Below are positions 24,341 to 32,143 of a stretch of DNA of 64,000 nucleotides, one piece after another. This stretch comes from JBIYSM02 sp044759095 (GTDB taxonomy: Bacteria > Bacillota > Bacilli > Brevibacillales > Brevibacillaceae). The translations under genes and the position numbers were made by a program. The stretch covers positions 1-64,000 of the forward strand of contig NZ_JBIYSM020000011.1 in NCBI RefSeq assembly GCF_044759095.2. The letters run 5' to 3'. The notes below the pieces were generated by a model. That model was not told the DNA's origin. It searched no databases and worked only from the letters and a program-made list of their open reading frames with translations. Every line of letters begins with the position of its first letter. Positions within the stretch are counted from its first letter, which is position 1.

Positions 24341-25972
24341 TTAGCTGTGTTGAAGGGGGAGCCTGATCCGGAAGGTGGAGCCCGCGTGCTCGACGCTTTC
24401 CACTTCAATGATACCTCCTTGATCTTGAACAATTTTTTGGCTTATGACCAGACCCAGACCCGTACCATTTTCTTTCGTCGTGTAAAACGGAACAAAGATG
24501 TCAATGAGTTTGTCATTGGGTATGCCCTCACCCGTATCCTGAATCTCGATGACTCCCCAGGCATCGTCAACGTAAAGGCGGATGGTTATTATTCCAGGCT
24601 GTTTCATCGCTTCAAAGGCGTTTTTTACCAAGTTGAGCAATACTTGTACCATTTTATCCCGCTCCAGAAAAGCGTACATCGGGGCTTCAGCGGAATCCAA
24701 TATGATTTGGTGACCTTGGAACAACGCCTGTGATTCCATCAGCGATAGGACCCGTTTCGTCAGTTCTTGCAGCGACTGTCGAGTAAACTGTGTAATGGTT
24801 GGCTTGGAAAACTGCAGAAGCTCGGAGGTTAACTCATTGACTCTGGAAATCTCGTCCATCATCAGGTCGTACCAGGGCTGGATATTGTACTCGCGGGACT
24901 TGGAGATTTGCAGGAATCCTTTAATGGTCGTCATCGGATTGCGAATTTCGTGAGCCAAACCGGCTGCCAGTTCCCCGACGACACGCAGTTTTTCCGAGCT
25001 GAGAAGCTGTTGTTCACGTTCGAGCCACCGTTCCCGCTTCATGGTGTACAGCATGTTCTCCGCGTACTTGACAATCTCGTCCTTTGAACTCCCGTGAACA
25101 GGAAAGATCCCGTAACCGTAACTTGCATGAACCCCCAACTTTCGGTGAAAATCGCTTTCCAAGGTTTCGATGTAGTGTTCCAATAGACAGGAGTCTTGGT
25201 CAAGGGGTAGACAAACGGCAAATTCATCGCCTCCATATCGGCTAAGCAGGAAACATTCCGAAAACGCATCCTGCAAATACTCCGCAACGCGAACGAGAAT
25301 TTGGTTTCCCCCCACGTACCCAAGTTCGAAATTTTGGGACTTTAAATTATTGCAATCAATGAGAAAGAAGACGAATTGACGCTTTTGCAGCATCAGCATT
25401 TCCAGTTGTCGATGGCACTCGCGAAAATTGAGCAAACCGGTCAAGGGGTCGCGGGTTATCAGGTGCTGGTTGGTTTCCATCAACTGACGCTTCTCCATCT
25501 CCACTTTCAGAATATGGGAGACACCAAATGCTATCGCGATGAACCCGAGGAAATCAGAGATACTCACCAGCTTGTGGTAGAGACCCGCAGGAGTGTAGGA
25601 AAGGCGGATCAGCGTATAAAGAGAGGCATACAGCAGGGCTGCAACGATTGTTTTTTTTATCGTCTTCAAACGTAAAAACTCCTGAGCCGCGAAGATGATA
25701 TACAGCGGCAAGCACCAATTGATCTGACTCAACCAATGAAACAGGGCCAGCGTAAGCAAAGTCAGCATCCGCAGACGCTCGTTCTTTTGTTCAAGATTAG
25801 TGAACAAAATCAGGAGAAACCCCGCGCCAAACGTCAGAATCGGTTGTTCGGTTTTTTCCAGTAGAACGGTAGCTGCGGATATGAACAGGACATAGATGAC
25901 GATAAACACTCTAATTAGCAAAAATAACCAACTCCAATGCGTCCTGCTATAAAATGTTTTCATTTTATACAT
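24341..25972 (-). CDS. Membrane sensor histidine kinase with an inserted GGDEF domain
   Basis: A 543-residue protein. Residues 12-155 contain about five or six membrane spans. Residues 173-312 are a GGDEF domain (RDPLTGLLNF, RYGGDEFAV at 246-254). Residues 325-395 are HisKA with the phospho-acceptor His341 (GLAHEIRNPMTTIKGF). Residues 430-540 are HATPase (NLVKNAFEAM, DTGEGIPNDK, GTGLGLVISQ). In the GGDEF domain the signature is intact and the RxxD inhibition site absent, but the usual second metal-region Asp and the GD that contacts guanine are Asn (IDCNNLK, GGNQIL), so cyclase activity is doubtful. No response regulator is adjacent. The kinase half resembles Bacillus sporulation-type orphan kinases. 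Confidence 0.88.
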   Translation of the reverse strand: MYKMKTFYSRTHWSWLFLLIRVFIVIYVLFISAATVLLEKTEQPILTFGAGFLLILFTNLEQKNERLRMLTLLTLALFHWLSQINWCLPLYIIFAAQEFLRLKTIKKTIVAALLYASLYTLIRLSYTPAGLYHKLVSISDFLGFIAIAFGVSHILKVEMEKRQLMETNQHLITRDPLTGLLNFRECHRQLEMLMLQKRQFVFFLIDCNNLKSQNFELGYVGGNQILVRVAEYLQDAFSECFLLSRYGGDEFAVCLPLDQDSCLLEHYIETLESDFHRKLGVHASYGYGIFPVHGSSKDEIVKYAENMLYTMKRERWLEREQQLLSSEKLRVVGELAAGLAHEIRNPMTTIKGFLQISKSREYNIQPWYDLMMDEISRVNELTSELLQFSKPTITQFTRQSLQELTKRVLSLMESQALFQGHQIILDSAEAPMYAFLERDKMVQVLLNLVKNAFEAMKQPGIITIRLYVDDAWGVIEIQDTGEGIPNDKLIDIFVPFYTTKENGTGLGLVISQKIVQDQGGIIEVESVEHAGSTFRIRLPLQHS

Positions 25973-26281
25973 TCGCGTGTAACCTTCATATTCCTTCCAA
26001 GGTTAACCAGAATGGCATTAGAATAATGACAATATATGACGAAATTCTACAATATTTTACTTCTTTCGCTTGTGAGAATCACTCTCAATCCCTTATGATA
26101 CTATCGAACTATAAGTCAAGAGCGCCAACAATTCGCATGGGTTTTTCATTTAGTTCCATGTTACCAATTTGCCTATTGGAATTTTTTTCAGTCTTATCCT
26201 CCCTTTCCCTTATGGGGTACGCTTTGATTGTGCCCCGCGTAGGGGGACACCACGACACAACATTACGAGGAGGAAAAGATC
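25973..26281. other. Divergent intergenic region, no gene seen
   Basis: About 309 bp between the divergent kinase and NlpC/P60 genes. It should hold both promoters. The only structure noted is an imperfect hairpin, GGGGTAC with GTGCCCC near 26216-26240, just upstream of the NlpC/P60 ribosome site. I looked for a c-di-AMP riboswitch, which often precedes such genes, and saw no convincing match. Confidence 0.4.
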
Positions 26282-27187
26282 GTGACGAAACGAGATTGGA
26301 TGTTGAAATCTGCCCTTGCCGTCATGCTAAGTACGTCCCTGTTAATGGGTGGTCAGGTTGGACAAGCAGCCGCATCTTCGCAAGACTCTGCAAAAGCTGA
26401 ACAGATTGTCAAAATAACCAAATCGTTGATTGGAAAAGATTATCAATTCCAAGCGAACGGTCCAAATTCTTTCGGTTCCGCCAATCTTGCGACCTACATA
26501 TACGGTAAGGTAGGTATCAAGATTGACGATACCATTGCTGCCCTGTACAAGAAAGGCGCAAAGGTTGAGAAGCGCGATCTGAAAGCAGGCGACTTGGTTT
26601 TCTTCAATTCTTACGGTTCCGGTGCGCCGAATTTTATGGGCGTATACATCGGGAACGGCAGCTTCGTGTATTCTTCCATGCGTGAAGACGAAGTGGTGCT
26701 GAAATCTTTTAAAGATTACGAAAACAAGTTCGTTGGTGCTCGTCGTATCCTCCAGGAGACCGTAACAAAACCAGCAACGGTAAAGCCTGATTCCAGCGCA
26801 TTGGCCGATAAAGTTATCAAAATTGGCGAAAAATACTTGGGTACTCCGTACAAATACGGCTCCAGCAAGTATACAACCAAGACATTCGACTGCTCCTCCT
26901 TCACCCAGCGTGTGTTCAAGGAAGCTGGAATCACCCTGCCGCGCGACTCTCGCCAGCAATCGACTGTAGGGAAGACGGTATCGCTGAAAAACCTGAAAAA
27001 AGGTGATCTGGTCTTCATGAAGGCAAGCGTGAACACTTCTTCTGAACGGATTACGCACGTGGCCATCTACGCCGGCAACGGTAAGATCCTTCACACCTAC
27101 GGAAGACCTGGCGTAACGTACTCCAAGTTCTGGGACACCAACTGGGAAAAACGCGTTGTGAAAGTAAAGCGTGTCATTCCGGAATAA
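26282..27187 (+). CDS. Secreted protein with tandem NlpC/P60 domains, the first inactive
   Basis: A 301-residue exoprotein with a signal peptide (to about QAAAS, residue 32) and two NlpC/P60 domains. The C-terminal one (about 175-300) is complete, with Cys204 in FDCSSF and His259 in ITHVAIYAGNG, and should cut stem peptides. The N-terminal one (about 38-158) keeps the fold marks (KAGDLVFF, VYIGNG) but has Ser66 at the Cys position (FGSANL) and Phe118 at the His position, so it is a pseudo-enzyme that may bind wall peptides. The start is GTG with AGGAGGA upstream. Confidence 0.9.
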   Translation: MTKRDWMLKSALAVMLSTSLLMGGQVGQAAASSQDSAKAEQIVKITKSLIGKDYQFQANGPNSFGSANLATYIYGKVGIKIDDTIAALYKKGAKVEKRDLKAGDLVFFNSYGSGAPNFMGVYIGNGSFVYSSMREDEVVLKSFKDYENKFVGARRILQETVTKPATVKPDSSALADKVIKIGEKYLGTPYKYGSSKYTTKTFDCSSFTQRVFKEAGITLPRDSRQQSTVGKTVSLKNLKKGDLVFMKASVNTSSERITHVAIYAGNGKILHTYGRPGVTYSKFWDTNWEKRVVKVKRVIPE

Positions 27188-27205
27188 TCTGAGGCAATCG
27201 TCAGG

Positions 27206-27234
27206 CTCCCTCGCATCAGGCGGGGGAGTTTTTT
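27206..27234 (+). terminator. Rho-independent terminator
   Basis: CTCCCTCGC pairs with a GCGGGGGAG-like arm and is followed by six T residues, 18 bp after the NlpC/P60 stop. Confidence 0.75.
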
Positions 27235-27586
27235 GCATAGGGGAGTTTCACCTGATGGGCGTCTCGCTCATAAGCTAGGGCGAAAACCAAAGGGGAGGAG
27301 ATTAGGCAATCATGTATCCGAACGAACAGGAAGCGGTCAATCTTGTCCAATGATGATTTCGCTCGTTGATCCATATGTGTCCCAAACGCTCCTGAAAAAA
27401 CGAGCAATACTCCCTTGAGGGCTGTGCGCAACCCCTACGGAATACAGGCTCATGTGCATTCCCCGTCAATTGAACATGGTCAATTCTAAGTCTCAAACGA
27501 ATGAACGAGGACATCTGCCGATGTCCTCAGGCTGTCGATACTTTCTCGACAGCCTGCTTCTTCCATGGGAAGAAACTTTTTTTGTT
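27235..27586. other. Non-coding stretch with two adjacent perfect hairpins
   Basis: No supported gene. At 27507-27528 GAGGACATC pairs with GATGTCCTC, and directly after it, at 27529-27555, AGGCTGTCGA pairs with TCGACAGCCT. Neither has a T-run, so they may be operators or a piece of a structured RNA. The rest looks like debris from a rearrangement that also damaged the GntR gene downstream. Confidence 0.45.
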
Positions 27587-27615
27587 TTGACTGGTAAATA
27601 CATATGCGATATATT
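27587..27615 (+). promoter_or_regulatory. Promoter upstream of the GntR relic and DMT exporter
   Basis: TTGACT (27587-27592) and TATATT (27610-27615) have the ideal 17-bp spacer. It lies 37 bp upstream of the relic's ATG and would drive the exporter gene 27917. Confidence 0.65.
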
Positions 27616-27651
27616 TCTGATAAATCAAAATAGAGGAGGCATTGTTGAGCC

Positions 27652-27917
27652 ATGCCCATACCGAAAGACTTTCGCCCTCCGCTGCGAATGTCTGCCAAAG
27701 AAAAAGATCCATCTTGCAGCTGCATATCCGCCGTCTGAAATACTTGTTTCTAAAAGAACAGATCACATCGAAGGCGGATTCGATACGTGAGCATGAGGAA
27801 ATCATCAAGGCGTTTGTTTCACGCGACGCAGAAACGGCTGCTGTGCTCATGAAGCAAAACTGGCTGCGGCCGATGAACGAGTTGCGTCATTACCTTCAAG
27901 GAAAGGAGGGAGTCTAG
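27652..27917 (+). pseudogene. GntR-family (FadR type) regulator, deleted and frameshifted
   Basis: From ATG 27652 the frame reads MPIPKDFRPPLRMSAKEK, like the start of FadR-type GntR regulators. It then closes, and the continuation ILQLHIRRLKY lies in another frame. That frame jumps straight to the last helix of an FCD domain (REHEEIIKAFVSRDAETAAVL, NWLRPMNELRHYL). Most of the wHTH and the ligand domain, about 130 codons, are missing. The remnant ends on the exporter's start region, as an autoregulated local regulator would. Confidence 0.7.
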
Positions 27918-28864
27918 TGGAGACCCAGTCGTCCCGGCAGCAGACAAGAATCTCCTTGTTGCTATTGTTGGTGCCATTGTTTTGGGGAGGTGCGTTTGGG
28001 GCAGCGAAACACGTGATCACGGAGATTCCTTCCATTACAGCGGCGGCACTTCGGTTTGGTTTGGCAGGATTGATCCTCTTGGCTGTCGCTCTCTTCAAAT
28101 CGGAATGGAATTTAGCGTCTTTGCGGCTGCGCTGGCGGGGCTTATTGCTGATGGCGCTAACCGGTATATTTGCGTATAACGCGTTTTTCTTTCTCGCTCT
28201 CCGTTACACTTCGGCAATCAACGGGTCTTTAATCATGGCCACCACACCGGTTTTTATGACAGTAGGGGCGGTGCTGTTCCTGCAGGAGCCGTGGAACAAA
28301 CGCCTGGGGTTGGGTCTTGCGCTGTCACTGGCGGGCGTGATCCTTGTTATTTTAAAGGGCTCTTTGCATACGTTATTCTCCCTTACCTTTAACCTTGGAG
28401 ACCTGCTGTTCTCGGTTGCGCTTATCAGCTGGGTGGTGCACAGCTTGATCGGGAAAGTCGTGATGAAAGGTGTTTCCCCCCTTTTTGCCACGACCGTAAC
28501 GACAACCGTCGGTTCCATCCCGCTCCTCTTTTGGTCCGTTTGGGAAGGAGGATGGGGGAACGTCCTTGCCATGTCTGGACAGTCGTGGATGGAGATGGTC
28601 TACATGGTCGTTTGTGCGACTGTCGTTGCCTTTTTCCTCTGGAACAGGGGTATTCACCAAATTGGCGCGAGCAAGGCCAGCATGTACATGAATTTGGTGC
28701 CCATCAATGCGGCGTGGATCGCCGTTTTGTTTTACGACTCCTCAATCGGTTGGCAGCAGGTGATCGGTATCGTTCTGGTGATACTCGGCGTTTTCGTCTC
28801 GACCTTCAGCCCGCCGGAAAAAGCGAAGAACAGAGAGAAAGCCGCCTTGCCGGCACAGTCCTAA
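27917..28864 (+). CDS. EamA/DMT-family transporter
   Basis: A 315-residue membrane protein with about ten spans in two EamA halves (first half LLLLLVPLFWGGAFGAAKH to about residue 145; second from about 165, LISWVVHSLIGKVV). Typical motifs are RFGLAGLILL in the first half and YMNLVPINAAWIAV in the second. Family members export amino acids or other metabolites. It starts at GTG 27917 with AAGGAGGG. The broken GntR gene upstream was probably its regulator, so expression may now be constitutive. Confidence 0.9.
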   Translation: METQSSRQQTRISLLLLLVPLFWGGAFGAAKHVITEIPSITAAALRFGLAGLILLAVALFKSEWNLASLRLRWRGLLLMALTGIFAYNAFFFLALRYTSAINGSLIMATTPVFMTVGAVLFLQEPWNKRLGLGLALSLAGVILVILKGSLHTLFSLTFNLGDLLFSVALISWVVHSLIGKVVMKGVSPLFATTVTTTVGSIPLLFWSVWEGGWGNVLAMSGQSWMEMVYMVVCATVVAFFLWNRGIHQIGASKASMYMNLVPINAAWIAVLFYDSSIGWQQVIGIVLVILGVFVSTFSPPEKAKNREKAALPAQS

Positions 28865-28883
28865 GTAAAAAGATTGCCCGATT

Positions 28884-28913
28884 ACGCCCGTCGCATTTGT
28901 GACGGGCGTTTTC
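28884..28913 (+). terminator. Rho-independent terminator
   Basis: ACGCCCGTC and GACGGGCGT form a perfect 9-bp stem followed by TTTTCC, 20 bp after the exporter stop. Confidence 0.85.
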
Positions 28914-29153
28914 CTATGCGCTGTGAAAAAGAATTTTCGATGAATGGAAAAAATACATTTGCGAATACTAATTCATGGAAAGGAAAAAATAGGAAAAAAG
29001 CACCACGGAATGTCGTAAAATTTCATAAATATTCTTAAATTTTGGTAATTTTTTCCCGCGAAAAGAAAAGGACTAGCCTTTATATTCAATGGTAAGGGCT
29101 TCCATGACAAACCTGCACTTCTTATCAAACCCGTGAAGGAGAGGTGGTTGTAT

Positions 29154-30416
29154 TTGCGAAGATCGCGCTGGCTGTTTTACCTGCCGTTTCTTGCTTTGCT
29201 CTGTATGCTGCCGCTTGCCGGCATGGACCATTCCCATTCGGTACTGGCAAAGGAAAAGCGTCCTGCTGTAAAGCCGGGAATCGAAGTGCTGCTGGATGAT
29301 CCCGGTGTGGTATCGGGCAAGAAAGTCGGATTGATTACCAATCCGACGGGCATCACCAGCGATTTGATTCATGATGTGGATGCGCTCCTGGAAAAAGGGA
29401 TCGATCTGGTCGCGGTCTACGGGCCGGAACACGGCATTCGCGGAACCGAAGAGGCCGGTTCCGTTCCCGGCTCCTACGAAGACCCCAAAACCGGATTGCC
29501 GTTTTACAACCTGTACGGAAAAAAACCGGAAGAAATCGCGCCCTTGTTTGACCAGGTGGATGTCGTGTTGTTTGATATCCAGGATGTAGGTTCCCGCTTC
29601 TACACGTACATCTCGACGATGGCGTATGCCATGGAAGCGGCAGCCTTGCGAGACAAGCCGTTTGTCGTACTGGATCGGCCAAATCCGATCGGAGGGGAAA
29701 AAGTGGAAGGCCCCGTCCTAGAGCCTGATTACAAGTCGTTTGTCGGCATATTTCCGATTCCCGTCCGACACGGAATGACGGTAGGGGAACTGGCAGCTTT
29801 ATTCAACGAGCAATTCCTGGAGCAGGAAATCGGAAAGAAAGCTGATCTGCACGTGATAAAAATGAAGGGCTGGAAACGGGACATGTGGTTCGAGGAAACG
29901 GGGTTGCCCTGGGTGCTGCCTTCCCCCAACATGCCCACGGTCGACACCGCTGCAGTCTACCCCGGAACCTGTTTGTTTGAAGGAACCAACCTTTCCGAGG
30001 GGAGAGGGACCACAAGGCCGTTTGAACTGCTCGGCGCTCCGTACATCAAGGGTTGGGAACTGGCAGAGCGAATGAACCGCCTCCAATTGCCGGGAGTCGT
30101 GTTTCGCGAAGCGTACTTCTCCCCGACTTTTTCAAAATACTCTGGAAAAAATGTCGGCGGAGTTCAGGTATACGTGACGGATCGAAACGAATACGATCCA
30201 ATTCGCACCGCGCTTTCCCTGATCGCGGAAGTGAAGGCACTCTATCCCGCAGAATTTGCCTGGCGGAGCGACAACTGGATTGACAAACTGATGGGCACGG
30301 ACAGCGTGCGTAAAGCCATCGATTCCGGGAGACAGGTGGATGAGATTGTCGCGGACTGGCAGGAACCGCTCGACCAGTTTAAAAAGATGCGAGAGAAATA
30401 TTACCTTTACCACTAG
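29154..30416 (+). CDS. namZ: Exo-beta-N-acetylmuramidase NamZ (DUF1343)
   Basis: A 420-residue exported DUF1343 protein with a signal peptide (LFYLPFLALLCMLPLAG). Hallmarks are KVGLITNPTGI, VYGPEHGIRG with the proposed catalytic Glu, DRPNPIGG, PVRHGMTVGELA and PSPNMPT. NamZ (YbbC in B. subtilis) removes MurNAc from the non-reducing end of wall glycans. TTG 29154 is taken as start because AAGGAGAGG lies nine bases upstream; the GTG at 29133 precedes that site. It is first of a three-gene set with amiE-like and nagZ genes, as in the B. subtilis mur cluster, but no murQRP genes are seen nearby. Confidence 0.92.
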   Translation: MRRSRWLFYLPFLALLCMLPLAGMDHSHSVLAKEKRPAVKPGIEVLLDDPGVVSGKKVGLITNPTGITSDLIHDVDALLEKGIDLVAVYGPEHGIRGTEEAGSVPGSYEDPKTGLPFYNLYGKKPEEIAPLFDQVDVVLFDIQDVGSRFYTYISTMAYAMEAAALRDKPFVVLDRPNPIGGEKVEGPVLEPDYKSFVGIFPIPVRHGMTVGELAALFNEQFLEQEIGKKADLHVIKMKGWKRDMWFEETGLPWVLPSPNMPTVDTAAVYPGTCLFEGTNLSEGRGTTRPFELLGAPYIKGWELAERMNRLQLPGVVFREAYFSPTFSKYSGKNVGGVQVYVTDRNEYDPIRTALSLIAEVKALYPAEFAWRSDNWIDKLMGTDSVRKAIDSGRQVDEIVADWQEPLDQFKKMREKYYLYH

Positions 30417-30428
30417 GGGAGGATGAAC

Positions 30429-32129
30429 GTGAAAAAACGGACCATGATGCTGGGATGGATCCTTTGTTTGACACTCGGTTCGTCGACGTTGCCCGTCGCG
30501 GTCGCTGATCAGGCTGGCGAAGGCTTGACGTCAATCGAGGGAAAAGAAAAGAAAGCAAAACCAGTTGCACATCCGTTGGCTCATCCTTGGGATCAGCCGG
30601 GTTCTTCATCGAAAAAACTGCATCCCGGTGACCCCGCAGCCGCCGGCATGAATAAGGCACCGCTCAATGAAATCGATTCCTTTATCCAAACCGCGATCGA
30701 AGAGAACGTGATGCCTGGGGCCGTTGTCTTGATAGCACGACGGGGTGTCATCGTAAAGGAGCAGGCGTACGGTCATGCTGCCAAATACGCAGACGACAAG
30801 TTTACACTGCTTGAACAGCCGATCGCCATGAAGCCGGATACCATTTTCGATGTGGCTTCGGTCAGCAAGCTGTTTACGACAGCAGCTGTCATGCAGCTCT
30901 ACGATCAAGGGCGCTTTCAGCTGGATGACCCTGTTGCCAGGTATATTCCCGAGTTTGCGGAGAATGAAAAAGAAGAGGTGACCATCCGGCAGCTTCTTAC
31001 ACACACGTCCGGGTTTGAACCGTCGATACGCCTGGAACAAATCGGAAGCAATCGAGAAGAACGACTGCAAGCCGTTTACCGGCATCCCCTCGTCAACCGG
31101 CCGGGCACCGAATACGTGTACAGTGATTTGAACCTGATTGTCCTGGGATCTCTGGTGGAGAGGCTGTCCGAACAGCGTCTGGACGAATACGTGGAAGAGC
31201 ACATTACAAAACCCTTGGGAATGTCGGATACGATGTACAACCCGCCGGAAGCGTTGAGGGAACGAATCGCTGCAACCGAATACCAACCCTGGACAAACAG
31301 GGATCTCGTCTGGGGGCAAGTCCACGATGAAAAAGCATGGTCACTGGATGGAGTAGCTGGCCACGCCGGCGTGTTCAGTACCGCACAGGATTTGGCCGTC
31401 TTTGCGCAGATGATGCTGAACGGCGGAACCTACGGCGGGAAAACCATTTTGTCCAAGAAAGCCGTCGCGTTGATGATGGAAAATCAACTGCCGCAGTTCC
31501 CCGGAGACGATCATGGACTGGGCTGGGAGCTGAATCAGGGCTGGTATATGGATGCGCTTGGCGATGCGTTCACCATGGGACATACAGGCTATACGGGTAC
31601 GTCCTTGGTTGTCAGTCCGAATAATGACACGATCTGCATCGTGCTCACCAATCGCGTGCATCCCACGCGGAAAACCGTCTCCACCAACCCGGTTCGCAGA
31701 GGTGTCGCCCGATTGGCGGCGCTCGCCATTCCAGTTGAGCAGCCTTGGAAAGACGCGAGCTGGTTTGCGGGTACCGGTGACCAGCTTCAGCATACCTTAA
31801 GCGCCCAAGTGGATTTGCGGGAGGGCGGTACCGTGCATTTCGACACCTGGTATCGGATCGAAAATGAAGCCGATTTCGGATATGTGGAAGCCTCTTCAAA
31901 TGGTGAAAGCTGGATGCCGGTCGGCTCTGCCTTGACCGGTGAGAGTGACTGGCATACATACACCTGGAATCTTCCCGCGGACACCAAATACATTCGATTC
32001 CGTTACAGTACGGATTCGATCGTAAACGGACGGGGATGGTTCGTTCATCATCCGTCGATCATGGATAACACCGGTAATCCGATGGACGTGACGTGGAGCC
32101 CGCAGGGATGGTCACGAGATGGCAAGTAA
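30429..32129 (+). CDS. amiE: AmiE/YbbE-like serine hydrolase with C-terminal beta domain
   Basis: A 566-residue exported member of the beta-lactamase/penicillin-binding-protein family. Signal peptide at 1-25, hydrolase at about 75-425: SxxK motif SVSKLF, YxN-type motif YSDLN, and GHTGYTGTS as the third motif. In B. subtilis the equivalent gene of the mur cluster (amiE, ybbE) encodes a MurNAc-L-Ala amidase of this family. An extra C-terminal part of about 120 residues (from about 445, with HFDTWYRIENEADFGYVE) looks like a jelly-roll domain seen in exoenzymes and may bind wall or sugar. Start is GTG 30429; the ATG six bases earlier touches the ribosome site. Confidence 0.82.
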   Translation: MKKRTMMLGWILCLTLGSSTLPVAVADQAGEGLTSIEGKEKKAKPVAHPLAHPWDQPGSSSKKLHPGDPAAAGMNKAPLNEIDSFIQTAIEENVMPGAVVLIARRGVIVKEQAYGHAAKYADDKFTLLEQPIAMKPDTIFDVASVSKLFTTAAVMQLYDQGRFQLDDPVARYIPEFAENEKEEVTIRQLLTHTSGFEPSIRLEQIGSNREERLQAVYRHPLVNRPGTEYVYSDLNLIVLGSLVERLSEQRLDEYVEEHITKPLGMSDTMYNPPEALRERIAATEYQPWTNRDLVWGQVHDEKAWSLDGVAGHAGVFSTAQDLAVFAQMMLNGGTYGGKTILSKKAVALMMENQLPQFPGDDHGLGWELNQGWYMDALGDAFTMGHTGYTGTSLVVSPNNDTICIVLTNRVHPTRKTVSTNPVRRGVARLAALAIPVEQPWKDASWFAGTGDQLQHTLSAQVDLREGGTVHFDTWYRIENEADFGYVEASSNGESWMPVGSALTGESDWHTYTWNLPADTKYIRFRYSTDSIVNGRGWFVHHPSIMDNTGNPMDVTWSPQGWSRDGK

Positions 32130-32143
32130 AAGGGGGAAAGAGG

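Noticed and set aside
26040..26281. Possible c-di-AMP riboswitch before the NlpC/P60 gene
   Set aside because: Such riboswitches are common before wall hydrolases, but I could not find the conserved core or a terminator switch here.
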